NCBI RefSeq assembly: GCF_905475465.1
Contig: NC_062245.1
Span: 7,998,001-8,062,000, forward strand
Direction: 5' to 3'
Source of the DNA: Pieris napi
Taxonomy: Eukaryota > Arthropoda > Insecta > Lepidoptera > Pieridae
Length of the DNA stretch: 64,000 nucleotides
Shown: positions 45,180 to 56,985 of the stretch, in pieces
Layout: each line of letters begins with the position of its first letter
Numbering within the stretch: position 1 is the first letter of the stretch
Notes under the pieces: generated by a model
Seen by the model: only the letters and a program-made list of their open reading frames with translations
What the model was told of the DNA's origin: nothing
The model's database searches: none
Translations under genes and position numbers: made by a program

Positions 45180-45904
45180 AGCATAAATCGTTAGGCAAAA
45201 ATAGAAATAATTTGTGATTACTGATTAGATGTGCAGTGGTTATTATATTAAAGCGACGTCGGTCACGAAGACGCGGCGCACGATACCTATTCAGTGGGGT
45301 TAGTGCAAGTTTTATCAAATAAACGAACAGTATCACGTGGGTATATCGACTTAAATTATTTTGACTCTATGTAAACATTACGGCTTAATAAAAATGTATG
45401 TTTCGTAGACTGGCTTTAAAATATATCCATACATAGCTTTTAGTTACAAGTTTTCTTACAATAGGTATTTCGCCTTTCAAATGGCTCTGATCAATATCCT
45501 AATGTTATAGGTTAAATTGAAATTTTTTAAATAATTTGTTACATTTCTTCTATTTTAAATAATTGTTTCATTAAAAATTATTATTTAAGGTGTATGAATG
45601 AGAAAATCTGTACTATTAACGCGCAAGATAAAAAAAATTTTGTCAATCTCGTACTAGCCCTTCTGTATTATAATGTATTTGTGTCTGTCTTGTACAAGTT
45701 TCATAAACGATTCTCGTTATTGCCATTTCTTGTACATTGTTCAATTTAACCTTGATTACTGTAGTTTCATGAACATCCTTTATTATGAAGACAGACAATA
45801 AAAATAAATTATAAATTTTAATTAGCTACTTATTTATAATTATCCTTTTAGATGGTGCGTCTTAATTCTTTGTGTATTCATATTTTTATACCTATTTACC
45901 GCAT
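45180..45904. other. Non-coding, no feature recognised
   Basis: AT-rich presumed intron sequence without a supported gene. Confidence 0.45.
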
Positions 45905-45985
45905 CTGTATCCTAGTGGTAACTTCACATTGCGCCTGGATTCGATTTCCGTAGAAACATTGTATTCTTTCCCGTTGATGGCAGGC
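45905..45985 (+). repeat. tRNA-like SINE fragment
   Basis: tgtatcctagtggtaacttc followed by gcctggattcgatttccg has A-box and B-box spacing. It is cut off by the Harbinger-type element that begins at 45989. Confidence 0.45.
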
Positions 45986-46564
45986 TTAAGGCGGAAACAT
46001 ACTATGTACTAAAACGCGACGCGACGTGTCGTGTCGACACCCGATGTCCATCGTGCACATTACCAACACGCGACACCACGACACGCTTGCAAATTCAGAA
46101 GTCATTTAGCTGACAATAGTGAAGGTCAAATTAGCTTATTGTCCTATGGATTTTATGAATAACTAGTCAGATGAATATTATGAGTATTATTAATATTATT
46201 ATTAATATTAGAGTATGGTCCTTGTATTGAGGTAATCTCATGTCATATAAAACAGAATATTGTTTCACCAATTCAATTAATTGTTCGTCGTTCCTTTCGC
46301 CAAATAAATCCAAAAATATCTAAGTATATAAATTGACATTCGTGTCAAAAACTCGAAAGACTGACGCATGGCGTCATCATCACAACATCCACAACACGCC
46401 GATCCAAATCGATTGGATGTTACCGCGTGTAATCACATGGCGTGTTGTCTATGTGCATCTGACATCTGACATATTAAATATATGGGATTCATAAGTACTG
46501 ACATGCGTCGGATGGCGATTGGCGTGGTGTAGCGTCGCGTTTTGGTAGTATGTTTGCGCCTTTA
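45986..46564. mobile_element. Harbinger-type TIR element, 573 bp, TTA target duplication
   Basis: The element 45989-46561 starts aggcggaaacatacta and ends tagtatgtttgcgcct, continuing inward as ctaaaacgcgacgc and gcgtcgcgttttgg. TTA is found at 45986-45988 and 46562-46564. The ends contain internal repeats of cgacacg-type words (46015-46085). There is no long coding frame, so it is non-autonomous. Confidence 0.88.
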
Positions 46565-47690
46565 CACCCATTTACTAAGAACTTCACGCGTTCCGCGTAC
46601 ATACGCACGATTTCATATTGCCTTTTTTTTCAAACACTATTTTTTTGTATAATATACTTATCTAAGCGTAATCGTTGGGTCGCTTTTTGTCACTAGACAA
46701 TAGAATGGAAGTGTTATAGCACCGATAAGGTCAACCCAGCCAGACGGGAGACGGCAGACGACCTACAGACGAGAGAAAGTCGCTGAGTCACCTTAGCTGA
46801 GGCGTAGGCGTATTGTCGAATTAAAATTAGGTCTAATATTTGACCTTATTACTTATTTGTAGGTGCGTAGGTGCGTATTTCAATACCTTAAATCTTCAAA
46901 CGATTTTTTTAAGTGTGATATTTTTGATAAGATAAAAAAATCGAGTCTGAACAGTTGTATTTTAGAATTGGAAGTGTATGAAGAATATTACAGAGACGAG
47001 AATAATGGCCTTATTCCAACTTTATATCGTTTGCCGTCAAAACACTACGGTTTTTAAACTATTGTACTAAACGGCATTGAACGGAAACGTTGAACCGTGA
47101 CAGGCAGACAATCCATAATACTAGACTTTCGTTGTGTCTACCTTAAACAAGGTGTGATTACTAATATTAAAGCGTAGTATTTGATTTGACGGAATAATAA
47201 AATTTAAAAATGGAAAGCTAATTTGAGTAAGAAATATTTTTAAACGATCGCTTCAATAATGCAAAAAATTTGAAGGTGTCGGACCAAACAGACCTTTCAT
47301 TAATACTTAATGTTAATGAAAATACATTCAGATACTCTAAGTACCACAATATTAAATCTGGTTAGGTAAATAATTATTAAGTTGGTTGGTTCGAAATTCG
47401 AAAATAATTTCGCATTATCAAGTAATGTTTAACTGGTAAGTAATGTTTCGAAAGTATCGTTAACAGACTCTAGAATAAGTTGAAGGAAGCTATAAAGTTA
47501 CTCGACTGCGTAGGATGCAAATGCAAATTGGTTGTCCGGGAAATTTGAATTTGCGGCCCTTTTCAGAGTTCGAGTTAAATATTCGTGAACGTTTGAAAAA
47601 AGATTATTGAGTCACTCCAATACGTGTAGGTATACGTACTCTAAAAGACTTATCAAATATTCAATATCATACAAATTTGTTAAATGAACC
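46565..47690. other. Non-coding, no feature recognised
   Basis: No gene is supported. A short Lys/Asn-rich frame at 46863-47057 has no domain. Confidence 0.45.
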
Positions 47691-47940
47691 TTGATTTATA
47701 CGATTGATAGATTTCTAGAAGCACCTGTAGAATCATCTCATCTAGAAGCACGCCGCAGTTTAATCCCTTCGTCGTTGACATCCCCCGGTGTCGTTTCTTG
47801 TAAAAGCAGCAAAGAACTCCTTGCCCCAATCCATCTTCCCTTGGGTTCATTTAAACGGTGGTTAAATAGGCATCTCCTAGATAGGCGTGCCCTCTAATAG
47901 GCCACATCTCACTTAACATCAGGCGACAGGAAATAAAATT
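47691..47940 (+). pseudogene. Possible LINE ORF C-terminus and 3' tail
   Basis: The frame ending at 47897 closes with PLGSFKRWLNRHLLDRRAL, which resembles the last residues of several LINE ORF2 proteins. The stop is followed by cacttaacatcaggcgacag, a word also found in the LINE tail at 62130. Only this end is recognisable, so the call is tentative. Confidence 0.4.
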
Positions 47941-48621
47941 CTAGTTCCTAGTGGCTGTCAAAACAGTTATAACAACTAAAGATTCGTTTTAGTGCGTGTT
48001 TAATAACGAATTTCAATGTTGCCATCGTGTTGTGTACCAGGTATGTACCAGGAAATTACTTTTATATTCAATTTATGATTACAAATAAATTAATCTAGAT
48101 AGGGTTTCACTTAGGTTTTCTCTGAGAGCTGTATAACAAGTGTCCCATTTGGTTTGGTTTATGATCAGACAATGCTAGGGCATACGCCCACATTAGTATT
48201 GTGCCACTCGCGACGACGTTGTATTGTAATTTATGACTCTTTTGTAAAGTTCTTGCAAGCCATATATCATCTATTGAATAACGTCACCGATGTCGCGAAA
48301 TGGTAATTTATTATGTTCTACGTTTGCGCTTTTTGATGTTGACAACAACTGATAGAAACTATATAGGCTATTTTTATAATAAGTTTCTATTTTGAATACA
48401 TCCTTTTATAATTCTTCATCATAAATTCGAAAAATTACGAATTCGGTGAGCCTATACAATTCGAAAAATTACTTACCCTTAGAGCATAGTCTTGTTTCTG
48501 AATCTCACTCTTAGATCTCTCCGTGATCCCATCATTAGAAGAGGGTAATGGGTAATATACCCATTGTGACTCTTTCAATAAAAGAAAGAAGTCCAGACTT
48601 CTTTCGTTCTTCTTAGAGTCG
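47941..48621. other. Non-coding, no feature recognised
   Basis: AT-rich presumed intron sequence. Confidence 0.45.
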
Positions 48622-48644
48622 GTTGAACATAGTGTTGCCCAAAT

Positions 48645-48790
48645 GCAAGACCAAGACGAGACTTAGGCCAGTCTTGGTATTGTCTTGCGTCAATACACCT
48701 GGTTTCGGTCTTGGTATTGGTATTGCGCTCTTGGTCTTGGTCTTGATCTTGCAGCAAGAGTCTCGCAAGTCTCGCGAGACTTGCAAATAC
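48645..48790. repeat. Left subterminal CAAGACC/GGTCTTG array of the hAT-like element
   Basis: It consists of irregular copies of caagaccaagac and tcttggtattg, ending in an inverted caagtctcgcgagacttg (48765-48782). Subterminal arrays are binding sites for hAT transposases in known elements. That role here is inferred. Confidence 0.75.
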
Positions 48791-49309
48791 CTATTAGCCT
48801 ATTGCTATTTGTGGGGGCTTGCGGGCTATCCTGGAGCATTCACCAATGTACAATGTTCATCAACCAATAATAGCAGGCAGGCTACAGGCATTGTGTTGAG
48901 ATTAGCAGATTTCATTACAGTGTGCGTAGGTACATTTTTTAGGCAATTTGTCGTACTCGTGACTGGCGCGCTTTGCTACGTAGGTACTGTCGTTAAAGTA
49001 TGTGTAAGTAAGAAACGATGTAGTTACCTACTACAACAAAATTGTATTCCTTAGAAAAATAATCGTCGTACCTACACGACGATTATTTTTATTTATTTAG
49101 TAAATCATCGCTGAAGACAATAGTCGCTACTAGAGTAGGTACGATAGAAGTTGATAAACCGACACTGCAATTCTCGATTATTTTAAAACAAAATACGTAA
49201 AGCAATATGACGTCGCTCATATTTGGAGCTTTTCCACGTTTCAAGTTTGTTAAAATCACCCACTTTCAATTTTGCAGTGCAATGTCCTTTAAAAAGGTAT
49301 AATAGGTAA

Positions 49310-49704
49310 TCTATATCTATATATATAAAAAGAAAATGGTGTTCGTTTGAGGCTCTTTCACGCTTAAACCACTGATCGTATCGACATGAAACTACCACTA
49401 TTCGATGCGAAATTTTTCCTAGATGGTTTATGGCTATTTATTTTTTTCCAACATTCCTTCATTTTTTTATTGCTGTTTTACTTTTATGAAAATTTATCCA
49501 TACGGACTTCACCGCGGAAACATTCGGGGAGGCTTCCTAGAACCTCTAAACGTCAACATCTGTTAAAAACTCGATTTTCGAAATATTTCAATTTTCTTAG
49601 CGGGAAGTTAAAAAGAAGAATAATAAAAATATGAAAAAAAAATAAAATAATGAAACATAAAATTTATTTTAATTCGTCCAGCAAAGCGGGCGCGAAACGG
49701 CTAG
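49310..49704 (+). mobile_element. Non-autonomous Helitron, 395 bp
   Basis: After an A at 49309 the sequence begins TCTATATCTATATATATAAA and ends cgggcgcgaaacggCTAG, followed by T at 49705. The 5' TC, 3' CTAG and A^T site fit a Helitron. The body (ttcgtttgaggctctttcac, then the ccgcggaaacattcggggag block) is of the same general style as other lepidopteran Helitrons. An 82-codon frame inside has no domain. Confidence 0.75.
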
Positions 49705-50109
49705 TATGTATATAAAAATGAAACCCGTTTTCCGTTGTCACGACATAACATGAAAACGGTTTGACCGATTTGTCTGATTTTTTTTAATAATATACCTTGA
49801 AGTACGAAGATGGTTCTTACGGAGAAAAATTAAAATAAAATTGAGTGACTTAGTCTAAAAACAACACTTTTCTATATTCCCATACAAAATATTCGTAATA
49901 CTACTTAAAAGTGAATTTGAACTTTAATACCATAGCATAAAGTTCAAGTGTTAGTGGAGGGGTTCCGGGAAGGTAAATTTTTATTTTTTGACATAATGTA
50001 TTTGTTGTCTTATCAATTTTCTTTTTTTATCTTACTAGCTAGACCGGTGTCCCGAATAGCAGAATAAGAATCGACTGTTAGGCGGTACGATGTTCGCCAG
50101 GCCAGCTAG
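49705..50109 (+). mobile_element. Second Helitron-like copy, head to tail with the first
   Basis: It starts tatgtataaaa-like (tatgtatataaaaatgaaac) right after the first element's CTAG. It ends with the hairpin ggcg-gtacgatgtt-cgcc and ccagCTAG, then T at 50110. The 5' TC is missing, so the left end may be slightly truncated. The aaacggtttgaccgatttg block is a known Helitron-style internal word. Confidence 0.68.
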
Positions 50110-52150
50110 TAATAATATAAACTAGGTATATTTTTATTACTTACAACAATTTTTATAAAATCTACCTATCCTTACGACTACATTCTTCCTTGCGATGACA
50201 ACATAATCTATTTGCGTCCGTTCTGAGCACCCGGAAACTTATTTTATTCTTTAGAACATGGGCAGTGGCGGCGACCTTTGACATGAAAGCGACGGCGGCA
50301 ACACAAAGTCTAGAAGCGGACTAAATTTTTACCTATTTTGGTGGGGTTGTCAATGTTGGCATTAGCACAGAAAAATAAAATTAAGTAAACACAACGTTTG
50401 TCCACTTTTTACAACGGGACAGTGTAAGAGCATACATCATGTCAACTCGATTTTGCCGTATTATAGTGTGAAAAAGTAGCTTTTAACAGGTGTCAAACGA
50501 CAACAAAAAGTTTTTATTTCTTGTTTGTTTGAGGCTTTCGTCTAAAAAGGAACTTCTGTTGAGCCCAGTTGAATTTCATTCTAATATTATAGAAAATAAA
50601 AAATCTAAAAATAAATAAATAAATAATAAATTGTTTAAACGTTTCATTATACAATGCCAGAGTCCAGACTATTAATTTAGTGCGTTGCGTTGACTTGAAA
50701 TTAAAACACAGAACACATATTTGTGAAATGACAGAAATCAGCTGATTGGACTGACTGACGCCATTAAATTATTCTAGGAATAGCTGTTATTCCGTGCGAA
50801 ACGGCGGTATAGTTGCAATTCCCGAATAAGCCCACTATTCTTAGAATATGTAGTTGGTAAAACGTAAAATTTATTTACTCTCGATTAACTGACGATTTAT
50901 TCTAAGATTAAGATTTACTTACTCTTGTTTGGTCGAATCGACCCTAAGTACTCAGTCTAAATATCTTTTTCATAATTTTTGTTTTTCAATAATATGTTGT
51001 GTGTAATTGAATGGTAAACTCTAAATCTTACTAGAGAGCTTTTTTAAAATAAACTTATTGAAAGCACTGACATGGCATATACACTTTTCAATCTTGCTGC
51101 TCACATTTTAGTACCTAGGTATCACTCACTATCTATCATTTACCGATATTAACAATGATTATTTCGAAATCAAAATATTCGCAATTCAATAGATGCAATA
51201 CCTACTTAGTTATTAATTATCATCTCACCCGACAGCTTTTAACGCTGTAGTGTTCGAATTCAAGCCAGTGTGAGAATGTATTTAAATAAAAAAAACTCAG
51301 AGCATTCAATTTATACCTACCTACTGCTGGGACATCTTCAAGGTCATTTAATTTTATACTCCTATACCAACCCTACCAAAATAGGTAAAAATTTGAGTGC
51401 GTACTCTTTGTCGGCGAATGCGGCGCTCAGTGTCAAATGCTGTGTTACACTTGTTGCAAACCGCGTCTTTGTCGGTAAATTATCAAATAAGTAGGTATTT
51501 AATACACCGACCGACCAACAGTTTATTCGCAGAACGTCACATTTCCCCAATCAACTTTGAACCTTAATTCTTTAGCGATAAACTTGAAAATCTGTTGAAG
51601 AAATTTGATAGATTGTAGTAGCTTGATGTGCTGGCGTCTGTACCATAGTATTGGCTGCCGTAGAAACTGTTACTAGACCTACTCGACTCGCTGTTAGTTT
51701 TAAATTTTGCTAAATAGAAGAATAATATAAACTTTGAAACATAAGTTTCACACCTACATGATGTTTATATAATTTTGTTAACTATAATTTTAAGCACATA
51801 CCAACCTACGAGTACTAACGTTAGATCTGCACATTAGACATAAACAAGCATAACATATTATTATAGGTAGATACCTACAAGGTATGAACTTTGCTAGAAA
51901 GTTATTAGGGAACAGATTTGTGAGTATTAACACGCTACCTACTTAATAAATTGTTGAAATATAATAAGTACTTACCTACCTAATCAATACAATACGTTTC
52001 AGGGTGCTTTCAGACGAGCGGCACGTTGCCAATTACAAATACAACTGCAGCCCTTAGTTTAGTGTTATGATTTGTGATACCTACGGTTTTGATACTGGGG
52101 AACGTTTCTCAAAATCGGGATTGAAACCAAATACCTACTTAATAACGCCC
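50110..52150. other. Interior of the hAT-like element, no gene found
   Basis: AT-rich sequence with frequent tacctac/gtaggta words (51110-52135) and a weak tRNA-like block near 51225-51275. No transposase remnant was recognised. Confidence 0.5.
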
Positions 52151-52154
52151 AAAT

Positions 52155-52325
52155 CTCAGTTTGTCTTAACTGCAAGACGCAAGAGTCTTGCAGGCTTAAG
52201 TATTGTCTTGCTCAAGTCTTGCAGGGTTCAGTCTTGGTATTGGTCTTGCTATAATAAGGCGGTATTGGTCTTGGTCTTGCAAAAACGCAAGAACAAGACC
52301 AAGACTGCAAGACCAAGATCGATTT
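52155..52325. repeat. Right subterminal CAAGACC/GGTCTTG array of the hAT-like element
   Basis: It contains many caagact, tcttgc, ggtcttggtcttg and aagaccaagac words in both orientations, related to the left array but not a simple mirror of it. Confidence 0.75.
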
Positions 52326-52345
52326 TGGGCAACACTAGTTGAACA

Positions 52346-52823
52346 TCATACATCATCCAATTGTTTATAATAACAATTATACATCTAAATTGTGTTACGA
52401 CTTATTAATGGCAAAAATATTCCTATTATATAAACACTTTGCAACGAAATACGTACAATAAACTACATAAATCAGTATAAAATTCCAACCGTAATATAAT
52501 GCTATAGGGAAATATCTAACGTGTAGTAATTGCACGGGTTAATCCACTAAAATAGTTTGCATAAAAATACCTATCAATATAAACCAATAAATCTAATTTA
52601 TCGGCTAATGCTCGTGTTTCATGGTAATGAGTGAGCCTCGTTGCTCTATTGTGAATCATCGTCCCAAACTGTGATTCACTGCCTTAATGCATTCATGGTC
52701 GTGGCAGTCAGTAAATAATTTTAAAAGGATACTAATAGTAGGAATTTCGAGGTGTCTGAAAATTTTAAAATTAAATTTAAACAATTTAATGTTTTTTAAT
52801 GTCAATACATTGATATTAAGATA
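52346..52823. other. Non-coding, no feature recognised
   Basis: AT-rich presumed intron sequence. Confidence 0.45.
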
Positions 52824-52965
52824 GGAAGCGTTCAAGTATTACGTCACGCAATTTTTGGAGATTATGTTGTTGTTATAATATATTGAGTCCCCCCCCCCCC
52901 CCCATGTAACGCGCCGTAACGTTTTTCTGTACCCAATAGTAAAACGTTTCGTGACCATCCAGTGA
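52824..52965 (-). mobile_element. Truncated MITE of the 57556-57803 family
   Basis: ggaagcgttcaagtattacg, then tcacgcaatttttggagatt, a C15 run at 52889-52903, and gtaacgcgccgtaacgtttt follow the complete MITE's minus strand. The copy stops near aaacgtttcgtgaccatcc; the other end is missing. Confidence 0.82.
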
Positions 52966-54325
52966 TATGTAAGAAAAATTAGGCATTTGTTTGTGCAGTT
53001 TCCAACAGCATATCTGTATATGTACACCTAGAAGACTAAATTAATTTATACTGTAGGTATACGTTTTTTCAATTACGTGTATATAAGTGACGATCATATA
53101 AATGAATTTTACGTAGAGTTAAACGGTTTATATTTTATTTATTATAATAACAAATTCATTTGCTTCATAAAGCACTAATACTTGCTAATATAATCCATCC
53201 ATCCATCTTAATAAAATTATGTACAGTTTTCTACACGTAAGATTTTCAGTCTTATTAGCATTATAATATATAACATAGAGGCCAACAGCAATGTCCTCTA
53301 AAAGATTTTGGTTTTAATTTACGAACGTTGTTGTGTATATTTTATATATATCCTATCAGTAATGAGATTCACTGTCTAGCAGTGTAATATTTTTGCAAAT
53401 CGCACAAAAACACTCCCACGGTTCGAGCCCCCAAGATTAATGGTTATTGGGTATCTGAGTACTAAACAAGACTCCGATAGTCACGGCAGCTGCAAATTAT
53501 GTATCGAAAAGGTAGGCATTACCAACAAATAAGTAGGTTAATTTTTTGGGTTTGTAAGAAGTATCTATGGAACCATTGAAGCGAAACTTTTCCAAGAGAA
53601 ATCATTATTCCCGTAGGTATTTAGGAAGGTAGGAGGTGACAGGGGCCATGACTAGTGTGTTAAAAACTTAATTTTGAATCTTCTATACAATATACGCTGC
53701 GATAAATCATCTTAAAGTTCCTTTACGTGAGCTTAGCAATTTCATATATTGGCACGCATTATTTGTAATATAGAAATTCCGCGAGAAGCGTTGTTCAGTT
53801 GGGAATAAGACGTGTAGGGTAAAGAGCATTTCTTTGTTTATTTATAAGCTATGATACACACATAACATAATGTGTGTATATATTTTTTTATAAGAGGAAC
53901 ATTCATATTTATATATTTCTTAACGATTAATAATCTCCTCGGAGTTTACACAGAGTGTTTCGTAAACCATAATTTAATATTATTAAATGTGTACTTGTGT
54001 CCTACAATTTTTTTTTAATTTATTGCATTTACGGACTGTATGGGAAAACTATCAATAATGTGCAAAAAAAACCTTAAAACGTGTCAGTACCCTAAAACAG
54101 AAGCAGCCCTTGCCTACGTGACTGGACACACGCAGGCGCTAAAATAGTTTACCGACTGCCAAATGCTCTTACAGTAGAAGCTTTCTGATATCTTTTTAAG
54201 TATTTCTTATCCTATAATTATACGACTTAGCTTTAATATATTGCCTTTTGAAAACTTCTCATAAACTCGAACCCGGACTTTGCGCATTATATTGTAGGAA
54301 TATGGATCGATTTTATTAAATATAG
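52966..54325. other. Non-coding, no feature recognised
   Basis: AT-rich presumed intron sequence. A tRNA-like run near 53400-53440 (ggttcgagcccccaagatta) keeps only a B box. Confidence 0.45.
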
Positions 54326-54529
54326 TACAGTAATTCCCCTTATAACGCCGAGATATATTTCTGTAAAATTTATAATGATTTGTCAAGTCCATAATTAGTT
54401 TTGGGTACCTTTGTACCTGTTTCAATTGTGTTGTTATAAAGTTTATTAAATTCGTGTTCCTTGTTTTTGAATTGTTCAAGATTCAACAACTCAGGCCGGA
54501 TCTTTCGCGTTATAGGGGGGATTACTGTA
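54326..54529. mobile_element. pogo/Tigger-like MITE, 200 bp, TA target
   Basis: The element 54328-54527 begins cagtaattccccttataacg and ends cgttataggggggattactg, a near-perfect inverted pair. TA flanks both ends (54326-54327, 54528-54529). A CAGT-type terminus with a TA target is typical of pogo/Tigger members of Tc1/mariner. It has no coding capacity. Confidence 0.78.
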
Positions 54530-54900
54530 TACCATTTCATCTGTATGTCATGAGATATTAAATTACTATTACATGTAATCAGGTGCACGTAAATATGTTT
54601 TAACTTTGATTATGCATATACATATCTATTATCTATGCTTACTATTGTTCATACCTTAGATAATATCATTGGAATATGTTTTTAAACGAACAACGCATCA
54701 GCTGGTAGATCTAAGTTGATATAAATAATAGATTTTATAAAGCAAATTATAAATTTATTATCATTTATTTTACCGTAAAGGATGAAGGGAATAAATAGAT
54801 AAGCCGCCTTTTGTCACTGATCTATTCAATTTGTATTGTTCTCGAATTTCCATGTTATGATTAATAATCGCTCACAGCTTGACGTCAAACTACAAATTGA
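54530..54900. other. Non-coding, no feature recognised
   Basis: AT-rich sequence. Confidence 0.45.
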
Positions 54901-54913
54901 AGTCTGATATCAG

Positions 54914-54961
54914 CCAATGTTCCCGCTGCGCCAATAGAACGCTGGCGCGTGACGTCACGTG
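54914..54961. promoter_or_regulatory. Promoter-like cluster: two CCAAT boxes, CRE, E-box
   Basis: ccaat occurs at 54914-54918 and 54931-54935. A full palindromic CRE, tgacgtca, lies at 54950-54957, overlapped by the E-box cacgtg at 54956-54961. Two CCAAT boxes 17 bases apart beside a CRE are the layout bound by NF-Y and CREB/ATF proteins. No transcript can be assigned. It lies in the presumed NRBP intron. Confidence 0.5.
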
Positions 54962-56787
54962 CATACAGTGGGGTAGGTCGTAAAATATAGATGTAGGTAC
55001 ATGTAAAGGATATCTCATTAAGGAAACATAAACTAATGTTTGATGTGCTATTTGTGTATTATTCATTATTTATAGCAATTAAAAATTAATCCTTTTTGAA
55101 ACAATGAAATTTTAGTGAGAAGAAATTTTTGCAAGGAAATGAATTAGAACAAAATTGATGTACATACCAGTACCAAAGCGTAAAGATTTCTTCACTCCAA
55201 TAATATCTAGTGTAAAGATAATGTCTAATAATGTTGTCAAGAAAATATTTTAGAAGTAAAAACAACAGGAATTTTCTCTATCTATATATATTTCTCTCTT
55301 TTATGAATACGTCATAACATCTGCCTTTCAGGAGATATTGGCACTGGCGTCATAAGACACTTGCGCAAATAAATGACGTATATACAAAAAGCAAATAATT
55401 ATTTTGTCGTCTAGTTACGAAAAATCTTGTTGAAGGTCATATTCTGTCCTGAAATGTTCTGTAGATACTGTAATAGAAACAAAAACCTACCACTTTAATC
55501 ATTGCGAGTTCATTGACCTCCCTGTAAACGGACTTTGACCCTTAAAATGTGTGCAACATTCATTTGTTGAAAGATGTTATTCAATATTTACGCTAAGATA
55601 TTGAAATCATATTGCCATTTCTTAACGAAAATAAATCTATTTTTCGTTACCTAAACGTCCATAATGAGAGTATACTAGATTCCTCTTTGTATAAAAACGA
55701 CCTTTCAGAAGGGTGCGGCTTATAGTCGCAGACAGGCGCCTAGTGTAATAGGATAATGCCGACGATAGAGTATCATAATTCATAATAGTGAAGTATATAG
55801 GTAACGTAATCTTTGCGAGTATTATGTCGCGGTCTAAGGTATAGATAATAGGTAGAGGCTCTATTTACGGGTGGCCACCGCGGTAAGTGACCTATATTTA
55901 TATCTAGGTTGTATTCCACTTGAATGTAGTCGCGCTAATGTATTTTATAACGTTTTCAGGTTACAGCCTAACTGAAAAGTAGGTTGGCGCACGATGGTAT
56001 ATATAATATTTGAAAAATAAGAGGTAGTAAAAACCGTACATTTGTAACTTTATTTAATAAAATCGGTTTTAAAGAATTCGTCAAAAATTAATAAAAAATT
56101 GCTTCTATTCAATTCAAGTATATTCATTTATATATATAAGTACATAAAACATATGCGAAAAACTAAAAAAAAAATACTTTTACTTTACTTCTTATATAAA
56201 GGTGCCAGTTTCTTTTGCAAAAGAGTTTTTATTTTTTAACTTATTCTGAGCTATACATAGTTTTTACCTAAAACTAGGAAGTAGGTACTACTATATTCAT
56301 GGAATTGCGACAATTTCCTATGTTATATTAGTATGTATGTCCAAGGCAAATGTTAATCACTTAAACTTGTGTCGTGAAATTACAAAATTGTTTGAATTTC
56401 GTAAGAGAAGCAATTTAATATTATTTCGAAATGGTAAAGTTAAAACATGCTCGCTAGTCGATATGTATCATGTTTCTTAGTATTGTAATTACGTAGAGAG
56501 TATGTGTAATACTTATCTTAATTGTTTATTGCATTGTTTCATTTAAGTCACGAGAAACACTTTCTCCGTCGGGACAAGTTCCACTGACCGCTTCGAAACT
56601 TAAGTATTTTGTATATTGATTAAACTTATAAACTACCGATTCTAATTATTTGCCCTCACTGAGTAACATAGGGTATATTTATCGAAACTTATAGTCAAAT
56701 CCCCAGGTATTTAGGATAGGTTAGGTTAGGTTTTGTGCATTATATATTTATTCTCTTTTATCCTGATTTACATATGGTTTACCTTAC
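54962..56787. other. Non-coding, no feature recognised
   Basis: AT-rich presumed intron sequence. No gene or bounded element is supported. Confidence 0.45.
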
Positions 56788-56985
56788 CTGATCAGTATTG
56801 GCCTAGTGATTTTAGCGTGCGCCTTTCAACCCTGGTCGTCGGTTCGATCAACGAGGAAATTCGAGGAAAACATCGTGAGGAAACACTATGTCATAAAGCC
56901 AAAAAGTCGACAGCATTTGTCAGGCACAGAAGGCTGATATCATGAATACCTACATAATTAAAAAGACTAAATTAAATCTATAAAG
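56788..56985 (+). mobile_element. tRNA-derived SINE, 3'-truncated
   Basis: It starts gatcagtattggcctagtga and has a gtcggttcgatca B box, the aaaacatcgtgaggaaacac body and a caggcacagaaggctgat block. These are the landmarks of the full SINEs at 2755 and 19178, but the 3' portion is missing and no target duplication was found. Confidence 0.75.

Larger units (their letters stand above)
48622..52345. mobile_element. hAT-like element, 3.7 kb, with 8-bp target duplication
   Basis: The element runs 48630-52337. Its ends TAGTGTTGCCCAAA and TTTGGGCAACACTA are perfect 14-base inverted repeats, and gttgaaca flanks it on both sides (48622-48629, 52338-52345). An 8-bp duplication with a TAG.G-type terminus is the hAT pattern. 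Just inside each end lies an array rich in tcttggt/accaaga words. No frame longer than 143 codons and no transposase domain was seen, so it is non-autonomous. Two Helitron-like copies have inserted inside it. Confidence 0.78.

Noticed and set aside
48623..49054. 143-codon plus-strand frame rich in Leu/Val/Gly
   Set aside because: It is produced by the repeated tcttggt words at the hAT-like left end and crosses the element border, so it is not a gene.
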